DNA of 10,465 bases from JBOHSA01 sp050732995 (lineage in GTDB: Bacteria > Gemmatimonadota > Gemmatimonadetes > Gemmatimonadales > GWC2-71-9). Each line of letters starts with the position of its first letter. The first letter of the stretch is position 1. This document shows positions 1 to 5,834 of the stretch, piece by piece. A program made the position numbers and the translations under genes. The stretch spans positions 1-10,465 of the forward strand of contig JBOHSA010000049.1 in NCBI GenBank assembly GCA_050732995.1, written 5' to 3'. The notes below the pieces were generated by a model. That model worked only from the letters and a program-made list of their open reading frames with translations, made no database searches and was not told the DNA's origin.

Positions 1-5
1 GCGCC

Positions 6-33
6 GGGGGGAGCGCCCCCACCCCCCCCCCCC
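6..33. repeat. G/C homopolymer tract with C12 run
   Basis: A G6 run at 6-11 faces C5 at 16-20 across AGCG and could fold into a short hairpin. A single A then precedes twelve consecutive C (22-33). On the minus strand this is G12-T-G5, lying just downstream of the DUF1854 stop codon. It could form a G-quadruplex in that DNA strand or in the transcript, or it could be a low-complexity assembly edge. There is no T-tract, so it is not a classical terminator. Confidence 0.6.
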
Positions 34-44
34 AGCGCCCTCTC

Positions 45-557
45 TCAGTCCACAAAGGCCCAGAGCAGCTCGCGGCTCTGCCGGTCGAGCAGCGCGGGGT
101 CGCCGAGACGGTACAGGTCGCCCGCCAGGTCCCGGATCAGCAGGCCGCCGTCCGGCAGCGGCCGCGGCCAGTCGTCGAGCCGGGTCTGAAACGACCGCGC
201 GCCCTGGCGGGTCTCCACGCGCCAGCGCCGCACCTCGACCTCTTCCTCGATCAGCCGCACGCCGGTGATCTCGAAGACGAATCCCGCTTCGACCAGGGCG
301 TCTTCGAGCACCCGTCGGGACGCGGGGTCGAGCTCGGCCGGGTCCCGCACCAGCGCGAACTCCTTCTCGTCGTCGTCCCGGAGCGACACGAACCGCCCCG
401 GCTCCGACCACGGGAAGCACCGGCGCACCCGGACGGCACGCTCCACCTCGCGCCGGACCGCCCACAGCCGCCCGTCATCCCGTCGCGCGAGGGTGAGCGC
501 GTCCGCGGAATCCGCGGGCGTCTCGACGTCACGTCGTCCGACAATCGTCGTCTGCAT
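45..557 (-). CDS. DUF1854 family protein, partner of ABC transporter
   Basis: A 170-residue soluble protein with no signal peptide or membrane segment. It matches my recollection of the DUF1854 family: an early [LI]xLxRxxDGxLWAxxxxxxR stretch, then WSEP..FVSLRDD..KEFALV at about 50-70 and an EVRRWRVETRQG core near 107-119. Some database names for this family include 'cyanophycin metabolism-associated'. The molecular function is not established. The ATG at 557 is preceded by a strong AGGAGGG Shine-Dalgarno sequence. Only 15 bp separate it from the stop of the upstream ABC exporter, so the two are almost certainly cotranscribed. Dependence on the exporter is inferred from this linkage. No cyanophycin synthetase or cyanophycinase is visible; they could lie beyond the left edge. 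Confidence 0.82.
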   Translation of the reverse strand: MQTTIVGRRDVETPADSADALTLARRDDGRLWAVRREVERAVRVRRCFPWSEPGRFVSLRDDDEKEFALVRDPAELDPASRRVLEDALVEAGFVFEITGVRLIEEEVEVRRWRVETRQGARSFQTRLDDWPRPLPDGGLLIRDLAGDLYRLGDPALLDRQSRELLWAFVD

Positions 558-572
558 GCTCCCTCCTGGGTC

Positions 573-2846
573 TCACGCGAGCTGCACCTGCATCTCGTAC
601 AACCGCCGGTACCGGCCGACCGGATTGGCGAGCAGCTCGTGATGCGTGCCGCACTCGATCAGCCGGCCGTCCTCGATCACGAACAGCCGCGAGGCCTTGC
701 GCAACGTGGACAGCCGGTGCGCGATGGCGAACACCGTGCGGCCCGCGATCAGGCGCTCGAGCGCTTCCTGGATCTCCCGCTCGGTTTCCGTGTCCACGCT
801 GCTCGTGGCCTCGTCCAGAATGAGGATCCGCGGGTCGTGCAGGATCGCCCGCGCGATGGACACGCGCTGGCGCTCCCCGCCCGAAAGGGTGTGGCCCCGC
901 TCGCCCACCACGGTGTCGTAGCCGTGCTGGAGCTTGCAGATGAAGTCGTGGGCATTCGCCGCCCGGGCAGCGGCGATCACCCGGGTGAGCCCGGCCTCGG
1001 GCAGGCCGTAGCGGATGTTCTCCAGGACCGTGCCGTGGAACAGGTACGGATCCTGGAGCACCATGCCGATCTGGCGCCGGTAGTGCCCGGTGTCGACCCG
1101 CCGGAGGTCGACGCCGTCGATCCGGATCGCGCCGCCGGTGACGTCGTAGAACCGCGCGATCAGGTTCACGATCGTAGACTTGCCGCCGCCGGACGGCCCC
1201 ACGAGGCCGATCAATTCGCCGGGGAGGACCTCGAAGCTCACGCCCCGCAGCACCTGGCGGACGCCGTCGTAGCCGAAGACCACATTGTCGAACGTGACGC
1301 GCCCGTGCACCGGCTCGAGGCGCACGGCCGCAGGCACATCCCGCACTTCGGGCTCGGTGTCGAGGACTTCGAACACGCGATGCGCCGAGGTGGTGGCGCG
1401 GTTCATCGTCCGGGCCATCTGGCCGATGACTTCGATCGGGCCGACGAACATCGTCGTGTAGAGCAGGAACGAGACGAACGTCCCCGCCGAGAGCGCCGCC
1501 CCGTCGCCGAGCAGGCGCGGCACCGCGACGACCCACACCGCGACCGTGGTCCAGTGCACCGCCAGCATCAGCGCCGGCCAGAAGGTGGTCCACAGCCGGT
1601 GGATGCGGTTGAACTCGGCCGTCACGTCCTGGTTCCGCTCGGCGAAGCGGGCGATCTCGCGACTTTCCTGGTTGAACGCCTTTACCACCCGGATCCCCGG
1701 GATCGTGTCCGACAACACGTCGCTCACCCGCGACCATTTCCGCCAGGCGCGGATGAAGAGCCGCGTGATGCCCTCGCTGTGCCGGTAGATCGACCAGCAG
1801 AACACCGGCACCGGCAGCGCCATCACGAGTCCCAGGCGCCAGTCGAGCTGCAGCAGCACGGCGCCCAGGCCCACGAGCATGACGAGCGACAGCGACACGT
1901 CCACCACGCCGAACGCCAGGAAGTCCCACAGCCGGTCGGTATCGGACGACACGCGCGTGATCAGGCTGCCCGTCTTCTTCCGCGAGAAGAAGGAGAGCGA
2001 CAGGCGCTGGATATGCTCGTACAGCTCGGCGCGCAGGTCGCGCGCGACCCATTCGCCGAGGATCGACATCAGCCGCAGGCGCACCAGGGCCGCGGCCTGG
2101 CGCACGAGGTACACGGCCGCCATCGCCGCCACCGCGAGCCAGGCGATCGTGCTCGCCTGGCCGAGCGACAGGGTCCCTTCCTGCGCCGGCCGCACCACGC
2201 GGTCGATCAGGTAGCCCGCGAGGTACGGGGGCACGAGGCTCACGAGCGTGATCACCGCCGCCGCGACGATGCCGAGCGTCAGGTCGCGTCGGTACGGCTT
2301 CAGGTAGCCGAGCAAGCGGCGGATGACCGCCGTCTGGCGGCCGGCGACCAGGGCCTGGGCGTCCGCGATCGGCCGGGCGACGCTGGCCGCGTACTCGCGG
2401 TCGGCCTCCTCAGGGGGGGGCGTGATGGTGCGGCCGTGCAGCGCCTCTTCGAGCACGAACTTCAGGTTCTCGAAGGCGCGCCGTTGGCGGTGCGTGTACC
2501 GCGCCACGGCGAGCGGCGGGTCGCCCGGAGCCCCGAGGATGGTGAGCGTGGTCGCGCTCAAGCCGGGCGCCTCGCGCACCGCCTCGATGCGCACGCGCTC
2601 GAACGAGCGCACGTCCCAGCCGGGGCTCCCCTCGACCGGTCGCGCCACCGCTACGTGCCGGGCGCCGGCCACCACCCACGACTGGGTCAGCCGCAGGGCA
2701 TGGTCCAGGTCTGCCAGCGCGTAGAGCTCGACCGGCGCGCCCTGCCACTCCGCTTCGATCCGCCGGCGCAGCTCGGCCGGCAGCCGCGGGGGCTGGTCGG
2801 TGTAGCGGGCGATGATCTCGTGATCGTGCCGTACTTCGGTGTCCAT
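573..2846 (-). CDS. ABC exporter (TMD-NBD fusion) of the DUF1854-linked type
   Basis: Inner-membrane half-transporter of 757 residues, probably acting as a homodimer; substrate unknown. Residues about 1-150 form an extra N-terminal domain, possibly PH-like. About 175-480 is a six-helix exporter domain (helices near 187-215, 233-255, 311-332, 335-355, 424-444 and 455-475). About 510-757 is the ATPase: Walker A GPSGGGKST (550-558), Q-loop Gln598, signature LSGGERQR (654-661), Walker B ILILDEATS (674-682) and H-loop His710. All catalytic motifs are intact. I chose the ATG at 2846 because GAGG lies 9 nt upstream. A TTG eight codons earlier (2870) falls inside the T-rich tail of a terminator-like hairpin and is less likely. 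The DUF1854 gene follows after 15 bp. Family knowledge links this pair to cyanophycin loci; what it transports is not known. Confidence 0.9.
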   Translation of the reverse strand: MDTEVRHDHEIIARYTDQPPRLPAELRRRIEAEWQGAPVELYALADLDHALRLTQSWVVAGARHVAVARPVEGSPGWDVRSFERVRIEAVREAPGLSATTLTILGAPGDPPLAVARYTHRQRRAFENLKFVLEEALHGRTITPPPEEADREYAASVARPIADAQALVAGRQTAVIRRLLGYLKPYRRDLTLGIVAAAVITLVSLVPPYLAGYLIDRVVRPAQEGTLSLGQASTIAWLAVAAMAAVYLVRQAAALVRLRLMSILGEWVARDLRAELYEHIQRLSLSFFSRKKTGSLITRVSSDTDRLWDFLAFGVVDVSLSLVMLVGLGAVLLQLDWRLGLVMALPVPVFCWSIYRHSEGITRLFIRAWRKWSRVSDVLSDTIPGIRVVKAFNQESREIARFAERNQDVTAEFNRIHRLWTTFWPALMLAVHWTTVAVWVVAVPRLLGDGAALSAGTFVSFLLYTTMFVGPIEVIGQMARTMNRATTSAHRVFEVLDTEPEVRDVPAAVRLEPVHGRVTFDNVVFGYDGVRQVLRGVSFEVLPGELIGLVGPSGGGKSTIVNLIARFYDVTGGAIRIDGVDLRRVDTGHYRRQIGMVLQDPYLFHGTVLENIRYGLPEAGLTRVIAAARAANAHDFICKLQHGYDTVVGERGHTLSGGERQRVSIARAILHDPRILILDEATSSVDTETEREIQEALERLIAGRTVFAIAHRLSTLRKASRLFVIEDGRLIECGTHHELLANPVGRYRRLYEMQVQLA

Positions 2847-3157
2847 GCGCGTGATCCTCAAATGGGACAAAACAGAACGGCCTCTCGGGTCTCTCGAAGC
2901 ACCCGAAAGGCCGGATCACGTGCTGGAATCCAGGACTTCTAGGGTGCTTCCCTCCGCTGGACGGCGTCGCTGGGCACAATACGCCCCGCGATCCCCACGA
3001 TCGGCCCGTGCCGGCGCACGACGGGCCCAGCCGCCCGGAGGCGGAGCATCGACAGGGAGCAGTGGTTGCGGATCATCATGCGGAGATCAGGTCCTCTCGT
3101 TGAGACAGCGAGTGCCGTCCGCCGAAGTTAAGGGGAGGCGAACCTGTGGACAAGGGG
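2847..3157. other. Intergenic region upstream of ABC exporter
   Basis: A stretch of 311 bp without a convincing gene. It holds the exporter Shine-Dalgarno sequence, the terminator-like hairpin (2866-2913) and probably the exporter promoter. A weak candidate on the minus strand has -35 TTGTCC and -10 TAACTT with 17-bp spacing, around 3125-3153. A 46-codon minus ORF at 2939-3079 has a poorly placed ribosome binding site and no recognisable content, so I do not call it. Confidence 0.5.
2866..2913 (-). terminator. Terminator-like hairpin / possible attenuator before ABC exporter
   Basis: Arms 2878-2890 and 2901-2913 pair over 13 positions with one mismatch (plus strand CGGCCTCTCGGGT against ACCCGAAAGGCCG), with a 10-nt loop. 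On the minus strand the hairpin is followed by a T-rich tail, TTCTGTTTTG. That is the layout of a Rho-independent terminator. It could end transcription from the methyltransferase gene at 3158, or act as an attenuator, since the exporter ATG lies only about 20 nt beyond the tail. Confidence 0.6.
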
Positions 3158-3703
3158 CTACGCACTCGATCCGGGCGCTCGGTGCTTGAGTGCGCGGAGC
3201 ACCGTGCACAGCAGCGCAGTCGCCACGAAGGCTGCTCCCCACACGAGATCGATCGTGAGCTTCCCCGTGTAGGCAAAGTCACCGGCGAGCTCGAGCAGGC
3301 TGAGGGACGACACCAGCGCGAACAGCCCCGAGTACTCCCGCTGCAGCACGTTCCGCAGCGAGAAGGCGCGCGGCGGCTGCTGCCACCGGAGGCGGCGGGG
3401 GATGATCGCCGGGGTGCTCGCCGCCCAGGACGTGAATGCCGAGCCGAACTTGCGGCGGAGGAACTCTTCTTCGGCGAACATGATGCGCTCATAGTAGAGC
3501 CAGAACGCGAGGCTGCCGAGCACCGGCAACCACCACACCCGCGGGAAGGCCGCCACGCCCAACCACATCAAGTAGTTGCCCAGATAGAGTGGGTGCCGGA
3601 CGAGCGAGTAGGTTCCCGTGGTTTTGAGGGATGCCGCCACCTGCCCGTGCCTGTTCCGTCCCGAGGTGCCGGGCGCGGCGAACCCTACCGTCACCACGCG
3701 CAC
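3158..3703 (-). CDS. Isoprenylcysteine carboxylmethyltransferase-like membrane methyltransferase, main part
   Basis: The 181-residue readable part of a polytopic membrane methyltransferase. It has the family hallmarks: GRNRHGQVAASLKTTGTYS followed by VRHPLYLGNYLMWLG (RHPxYxG, about residues 35-50), then YYERIMFAEEEFLRRKFGSAFTSW (about 70-93). Further hydrophobic segments lie near 124-140 and 152-166. Methyltransferases of this type use SAM on membrane substrates; the GRNRHGQV pattern reminds me of the lipid A phosphate methyltransferase-like branch, but the substrate is unproven. The GTG at 3703 is only the first start in this frame. The true N-terminus is encoded one frame over at 3691-3813, so the gene is frameshifted. 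Restoring one G in the minus-strand GGGG at 3713-3710 gives about 218 residues. It lies downstream of the SulP remnant on the same strand. Confidence 0.78.
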   Translation of the reverse strand: MRVVTVGFAAPGTSGRNRHGQVAASLKTTGTYSLVRHPLYLGNYLMWLGVAAFPRVWWLPVLGSLAFWLYYERIMFAEEEFLRRKFGSAFTSWAASTPAIIPRRLRWQQPPRAFSLRNVLQREYSGLFALVSSLSLLELAGDFAYTGKLTIDLVWGAAFVATALLCTVLRALKHRAPGSSA

Positions 3704-3813
3704 GCCGAACCCCGCAGCGCGGCAACGACGACGGGGACCAGGAGCAAGGGCAGGAATCCGCGGCGGCGGAAGAGCCAGGTGCCCGCTCCCTCGAAGTCCT
3801 CACGTAGAGACAT
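3691..3813 (-). pseudogene. N-terminal piece of the frameshifted methyltransferase
   Basis: Forty codons from ATG 3813 to TGA 3691-3693. They read MSLREDFEGAGTWLFRRRG, then a hydrophobic helix FLPLLLVPVVVAAL, then RGSACAW before the stop. The start has GGAGG upstream at a usable distance. Adding one G at the GGGG run (3710-3713) changes the end to LRGFGVRVVTVGFAAPG, which joins the main methyltransferase frame smoothly. This is the missing N-terminus with the first membrane helix. It may be a real mutation or a one-base sequencing error. Confidence 0.75.
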
Positions 3814-3886
3814 TCTCCCAGGCCTCCGACCGCGCTCCGTTGAGGAACCGACGGCCCGTGTATTTGTGACAAAAGCCTGGGAGTCG

Positions 3887-4560
3887 TCACAAGCGTCCGC
3901 CTCGTGCCCGCGCGACGGGCGGGTCTTCCGTCAGCGTTCCCGAGCCACCGTCCGGCGTGGCGAACCCAGGCCGCGGTACCTGCGGCAGTCCCAGGGGCTC
4001 GCGGGCCCGGTTGAGGGCGTCGTCGATATTGCCGTGGACGTTTTCCTCGCCCAGCTCGTCGTACAGCCCGGAAGGAGCAGGGCAACGAACGGCCCCGGCA
4101 CGCGACGATTGAGGTACGGCCAGCCGAGCAGGATCGCCAATGTGCCGGTCGCCACGAGCAGCGCCGCCGGGTTGGTCGTGTCGAGGGCCGCGCCGATCAC
4201 CCGCCACTTCTCCACGAAGTCCGCCGGGACCGCGCCCATCCGGAGGCCGAGGAAGTCCCGGACCTGGCCCGAGAAGATGATGAGCGCGATGCCGCTCGTG
4301 AACCCGATGGTCACGGGGAAGGGGATGAACTTGATCGCGCCGCCGAGCCGCACTAACCCGAACACGACGAGGATCACCCCGGCCATGAGCGTCGCCGCCT
4401 GGAGCCCGGCGAGTCCGTGCTGTTGCACGATGCCGTACACGATCACCACGAAGGCGCCGGTCGGCCCGCCGATCTGGACGCGGGAGTCGCCCAGGGCGGA
4501 GATCAGGAAGCCGGCGAGGATCGCCGTGTACAGCCCGCTCGCGGGCGGGACGCCGTCCTT
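3887..4560 (-). pseudogene. SulP family anion transporter remnant, 5'-truncated with internal deletion
   Basis: Two pieces of a SulP (sulfate/inorganic anion) permease remain. The upstream piece (about 4085-4557) begins at GVPPASGLYTAILAGFLIS, continues through DSRVQIGGPTGAFVVIVYG and FIPFPVTIGFTSGIALIIFS, and reaches YLNRRVPGPFVALLL, covering several membrane helices. Near 4075 the reading frame changes and the sequence becomes SGLYDELGEENVHGNIDDAL, which resembles the end of a SulP STAS domain; it runs to TGA 3887-3889. Normal members have roughly 500-600 residues, so the rest of the membrane domain and most of STAS are missing. There is no start codon, because homology stops at about 4557 where a plus-strand gene fragment begins. 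It cannot encode a working permease as it stands. Confidence 0.8.
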
Positions 4561-4821
4561 CGCTATCCGTTGGCCGCCGGAGCGGGGACGATCGTTCCCT
4601 ACGTGCTCGGCGGCGCGGGCGCGATCAGCCTCCACCAGCTCGGCTCGGACAGCACGTGGACGAAGTTCGCCGGCAATTTCGGCGGCGGGGTCGAGTTCCG
4701 CTTCGGCCGCATCGGCGTCCGCGCCGAGGCCCGCGACTATGTCTACAGGTTCGACCGGTACGGCATCGACAAGACGCAGCATGACATCGCCTGGCAGGGC
4801 GGAGTTAGCGTCTCGTTCTGA
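4555..4821 (+). pseudogene. C-terminal fragment of outer-membrane beta-barrel protein
   Basis: About 88 codons with alternating barrel-strand character: YPLAAGAGTIVPYVLGGAGA, then FAGNFGGGVEFRFGRIGVRA and EARDYVYRFDRYG, then TQHDIAWQGGVSVSF. The chain ends in Phe, as expected for BAM-inserted outer-membrane proteins. This looks like the last four or so strands of a small 'outer membrane beta-barrel' protein of around 200 residues. The signal peptide and first half are absent. The open frame continues left to 4417, but that part is antisense to the SulP remnant and shows no barrel character. The fragment therefore starts at the junction near 4555-4565. Confidence 0.72.
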
Positions 4822-4995
4822 ATGCCCGACGTCTCGAGGGGTCGATACTTCCGGCAGCTGCGTGCCTTGGGTGCGTGGTGGCGCGTCGGCTCAAGCGTAC
4901 TCGAGCCGCAGCTGTTGGTTGAATCGGTCCCGGAAGACGGTTGGGATGTAACTACTCAGGAGACTGAGCAAATGCACGATCAGCCTCCCCGATGA
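4822..4995 (+). CDS. Possible small ORF (57 codons) coupled to the methyltransferase
   Basis: The open frame starts at ATG 4822, directly after the barrel fragment's TGA (TGAATG). It ends at TGA 4993-4995, overlapping the methyltransferase start as ATGA. The predicted 57-residue peptide begins MPDVSRGRYFRQLRALGAWW and ends EQMHDQPPR. I recognise no family. Its own upstream GGAG is rather distant (about 17 nt). An internal ATG at 4972 has AGGAG 9 nt upstream, so only the last seven codons (MHDQPPR) might be translated as a coupling leader. The ATGA overlap explains how the methyltransferase could be translated without a clear ribosome binding site. It could equally be a chance ORF. Confidence 0.33.
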   Translation: MPDVSRGRYFRQLRALGAWWRVGSSVLEPQLLVESVPEDGWDVTTQETEQMHDQPPR

Positions 4996-5537
4996 ACATC
5001 ACGGATGCGCAAGCGCTCATCGCCCGCGCGATCCCCCGAGGACCGGGCGTTTGGGCCGATTTCGGGGCCGGCGATGGGACCTTTTCGCAAGCGCTCGCGT
5101 ACCTGCTCGAGCCGGGCAGCCGCATCTACGCGGTGGACCGCAAGCGCGCGGCCATGGTGTCGCTGAAACCGGTCCGCATCGAAGGAATCACCCTCATTCC
5201 CGTAGTCGCGGATTTCACGCGGGCCTTGGTGCTACCGGGGGTCGCGGGTGCGGGGCTCGATGGGATGTTGTTCGCCAACGCATTGCATTTTGTGTCCCGG
5301 GCGGCCGACGTGCTGAGACGCTTGGCCCCATTGCTCCGGCCCGGCGGCCGGCTCGTGATTGTCGAGTACGACAGGCGTGGACCGAACCACTGGGTGCCAT
5401 ATCCGATTCCGGCCCCTCGACTTGCCGAACTGCTCGCGAGTGCCGGATTCTCGACGCCGACGATCACAGCCACACGGCCTTCGGCCTATGGAGGCTCGCT
5501 TTACGTCGCGGCCGCCGAGCGTGGATCAGCTCCCTGA
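4992..5537 (+). CDS. Class I SAM-dependent methyltransferase (small, stand-alone)
   Basis: A 181-residue cytoplasmic Rossmann-fold methyltransferase. Motif I is WADFGAGDGTF (21-31), the acidic end of beta-2 is YAVDR (Asp49), motif IV is GMLFANALHFV (91-101), and the post-motif is LRPGGRLVIVEYD (115-127). A C-terminal AELLASAGF helix leads into the last strands. The length suits the compact ubiE/type-11-like group, which has no dedicated substrate domain, so the substrate is unknown. The ATG at 4992 has no good Shine-Dalgarno of its own. AGGAG at 4958-4962 instead serves an ATG at 4972 whose short frame overlaps this start as ATGA, suggesting translational coupling. The gene converges on the peptide operon, with a strong hairpin in between. 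Confidence 0.83.
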   Translation: MNITDAQALIARAIPRGPGVWADFGAGDGTFSQALAYLLEPGSRIYAVDRKRAAMVSLKPVRIEGITLIPVVADFTRALVLPGVAGAGLDGMLFANALHFVSRAADVLRRLAPLLRPGGRLVIVEYDRRGPNHWVPYPIPAPRLAELLASAGFSTPTITATRPSAYGGSLYVAAAERGSAP

Positions 5538-5549
5538 AACCTGTTGACA

Positions 5550-5579
5550 GAGCAGGCCACGGTCGCCCGTGGCCTGCTC
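5550..5579. terminator. Perfect 12-bp hairpin between convergent genes
   Basis: Arms GAGCAGGCCACG (5550-5561) and CGTGGCCTGCTC (5568-5579) are exact reverse complements around a 6-nt loop. The hairpin starts 12 nt after the methyltransferase stop and lies 21 nt beyond the peptide 1 stop at 5601. Neither side has a T-tract, so it is not a canonical intrinsic terminator. Its position between converging transcripts suggests a shared terminator or 3'-end stabiliser. Confidence 0.65.
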
Positions 5580-5600
5580 GGCCGACACAGCACGCCGCCG

Positions 5601-5783
5601 TTACTTCCCGGGGCCGCTGGACGAATTCTCCGGGTTTGCCGACCCTTCGGGGTTGGCGCTGCCCGACGGGTTGCCGTGGCTGTTGCTCTGATTGCCGGGC
5701 TGCCCGTCGTAGCCGCCCGTGCCATGCACGTCCGGAGCGATGCGCTGCTCGAGCTCCTCGACGTTCAATTTGAGCGTCCGCAT
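5601..5783 (-). CDS. Small EELE-x-RIAPD leader peptide 1 (putative RiPP-like precursor)
   Basis: Sixty residues: leader MRTLKLNVEELEQRIAPD followed by a Gly/Asn/Ser/Pro-rich tail with no Cys. The tail contains GQPGN and a tandem GSANPE-GSANPE (residues 41-52). The ATG at 5783 is chosen over the GTG at 5792 because a near-perfect AAAGGAGGTGA lies 6-8 nt upstream, and because this makes the leader align exactly with the other three peptides. It is the last gene of the minus-strand operon, 51 bp after the protease/adaptor stop, with a hairpin in the gap. By analogy with RiPP precursors I infer that residues 1-18 are a recognition leader and the tail is the released product. It could instead be a directly exported peptide. 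I do not recognise a named family. Confidence 0.78.
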   Translation of the reverse strand: MRTLKLNVEELEQRIAPDVHGTGGYDGQPGNQSNSHGNPSGSANPEGSANPENSSSGPGK

Positions 5784-5811
5784 GTGAGTCACCTCCTTTC
5801 AGTTGGATTCA

Positions 5812-5834
5812 GGGGCACGCTCGGCGTGCGCCCC
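5812..5834 (-). promoter_or_regulatory. Stem-loop between protease/adaptor gene and peptide 1
   Basis: GGGGC (5812-5816) pairs with GCCCC (5830-5834) and ACGC (5817-5820) with GCGT (5824-5827). There is a TCG loop and a two-base bulge (5828-5829). The hairpin begins immediately after the TAA of the large gene and ends about 28 nt before the peptide 1 start. It may protect the 3' end of the processed mRNA or act as a partial terminator that separates expression levels. Confidence 0.45.

Noticed and set aside
529..2052. 507-codon minus-strand frame overlapping the exporter
   Set aside because: It is an alternative frame of the same strand with Arg/Pro/Ala-rich content; the exporter frame carries the ATPase motifs.
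639..2942. 767-codon plus-strand open frame opposite the ABC exporter
   Set aside because: It is antisense to an exporter with every catalytic motif. Its translation is rich in His, Arg, Asp and Pro with no domain pattern, as expected from a GC-rich shadow frame.
2939..3079. 46-codon minus-strand ORF in the exporter upstream region
   Set aside because: Its ribosome binding site is too distant, there is no recognisable motif, and the region more likely holds the exporter promoter.
4417..4554. Upstream extension of the beta-barrel frame
   Set aside because: This part is antisense to the conserved SulP segment and reads as Asp/Gly/Gln-rich shadow with no barrel or signal-peptide character.
3146..4951. 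601-codon plus-strand open frame across the methyltransferase and SulP remnants
   Set aside because: Its product is Arg/Ser/Pro-rich and featureless, while the opposite strand encodes recognisable membrane proteins. It is a GC-driven shadow.
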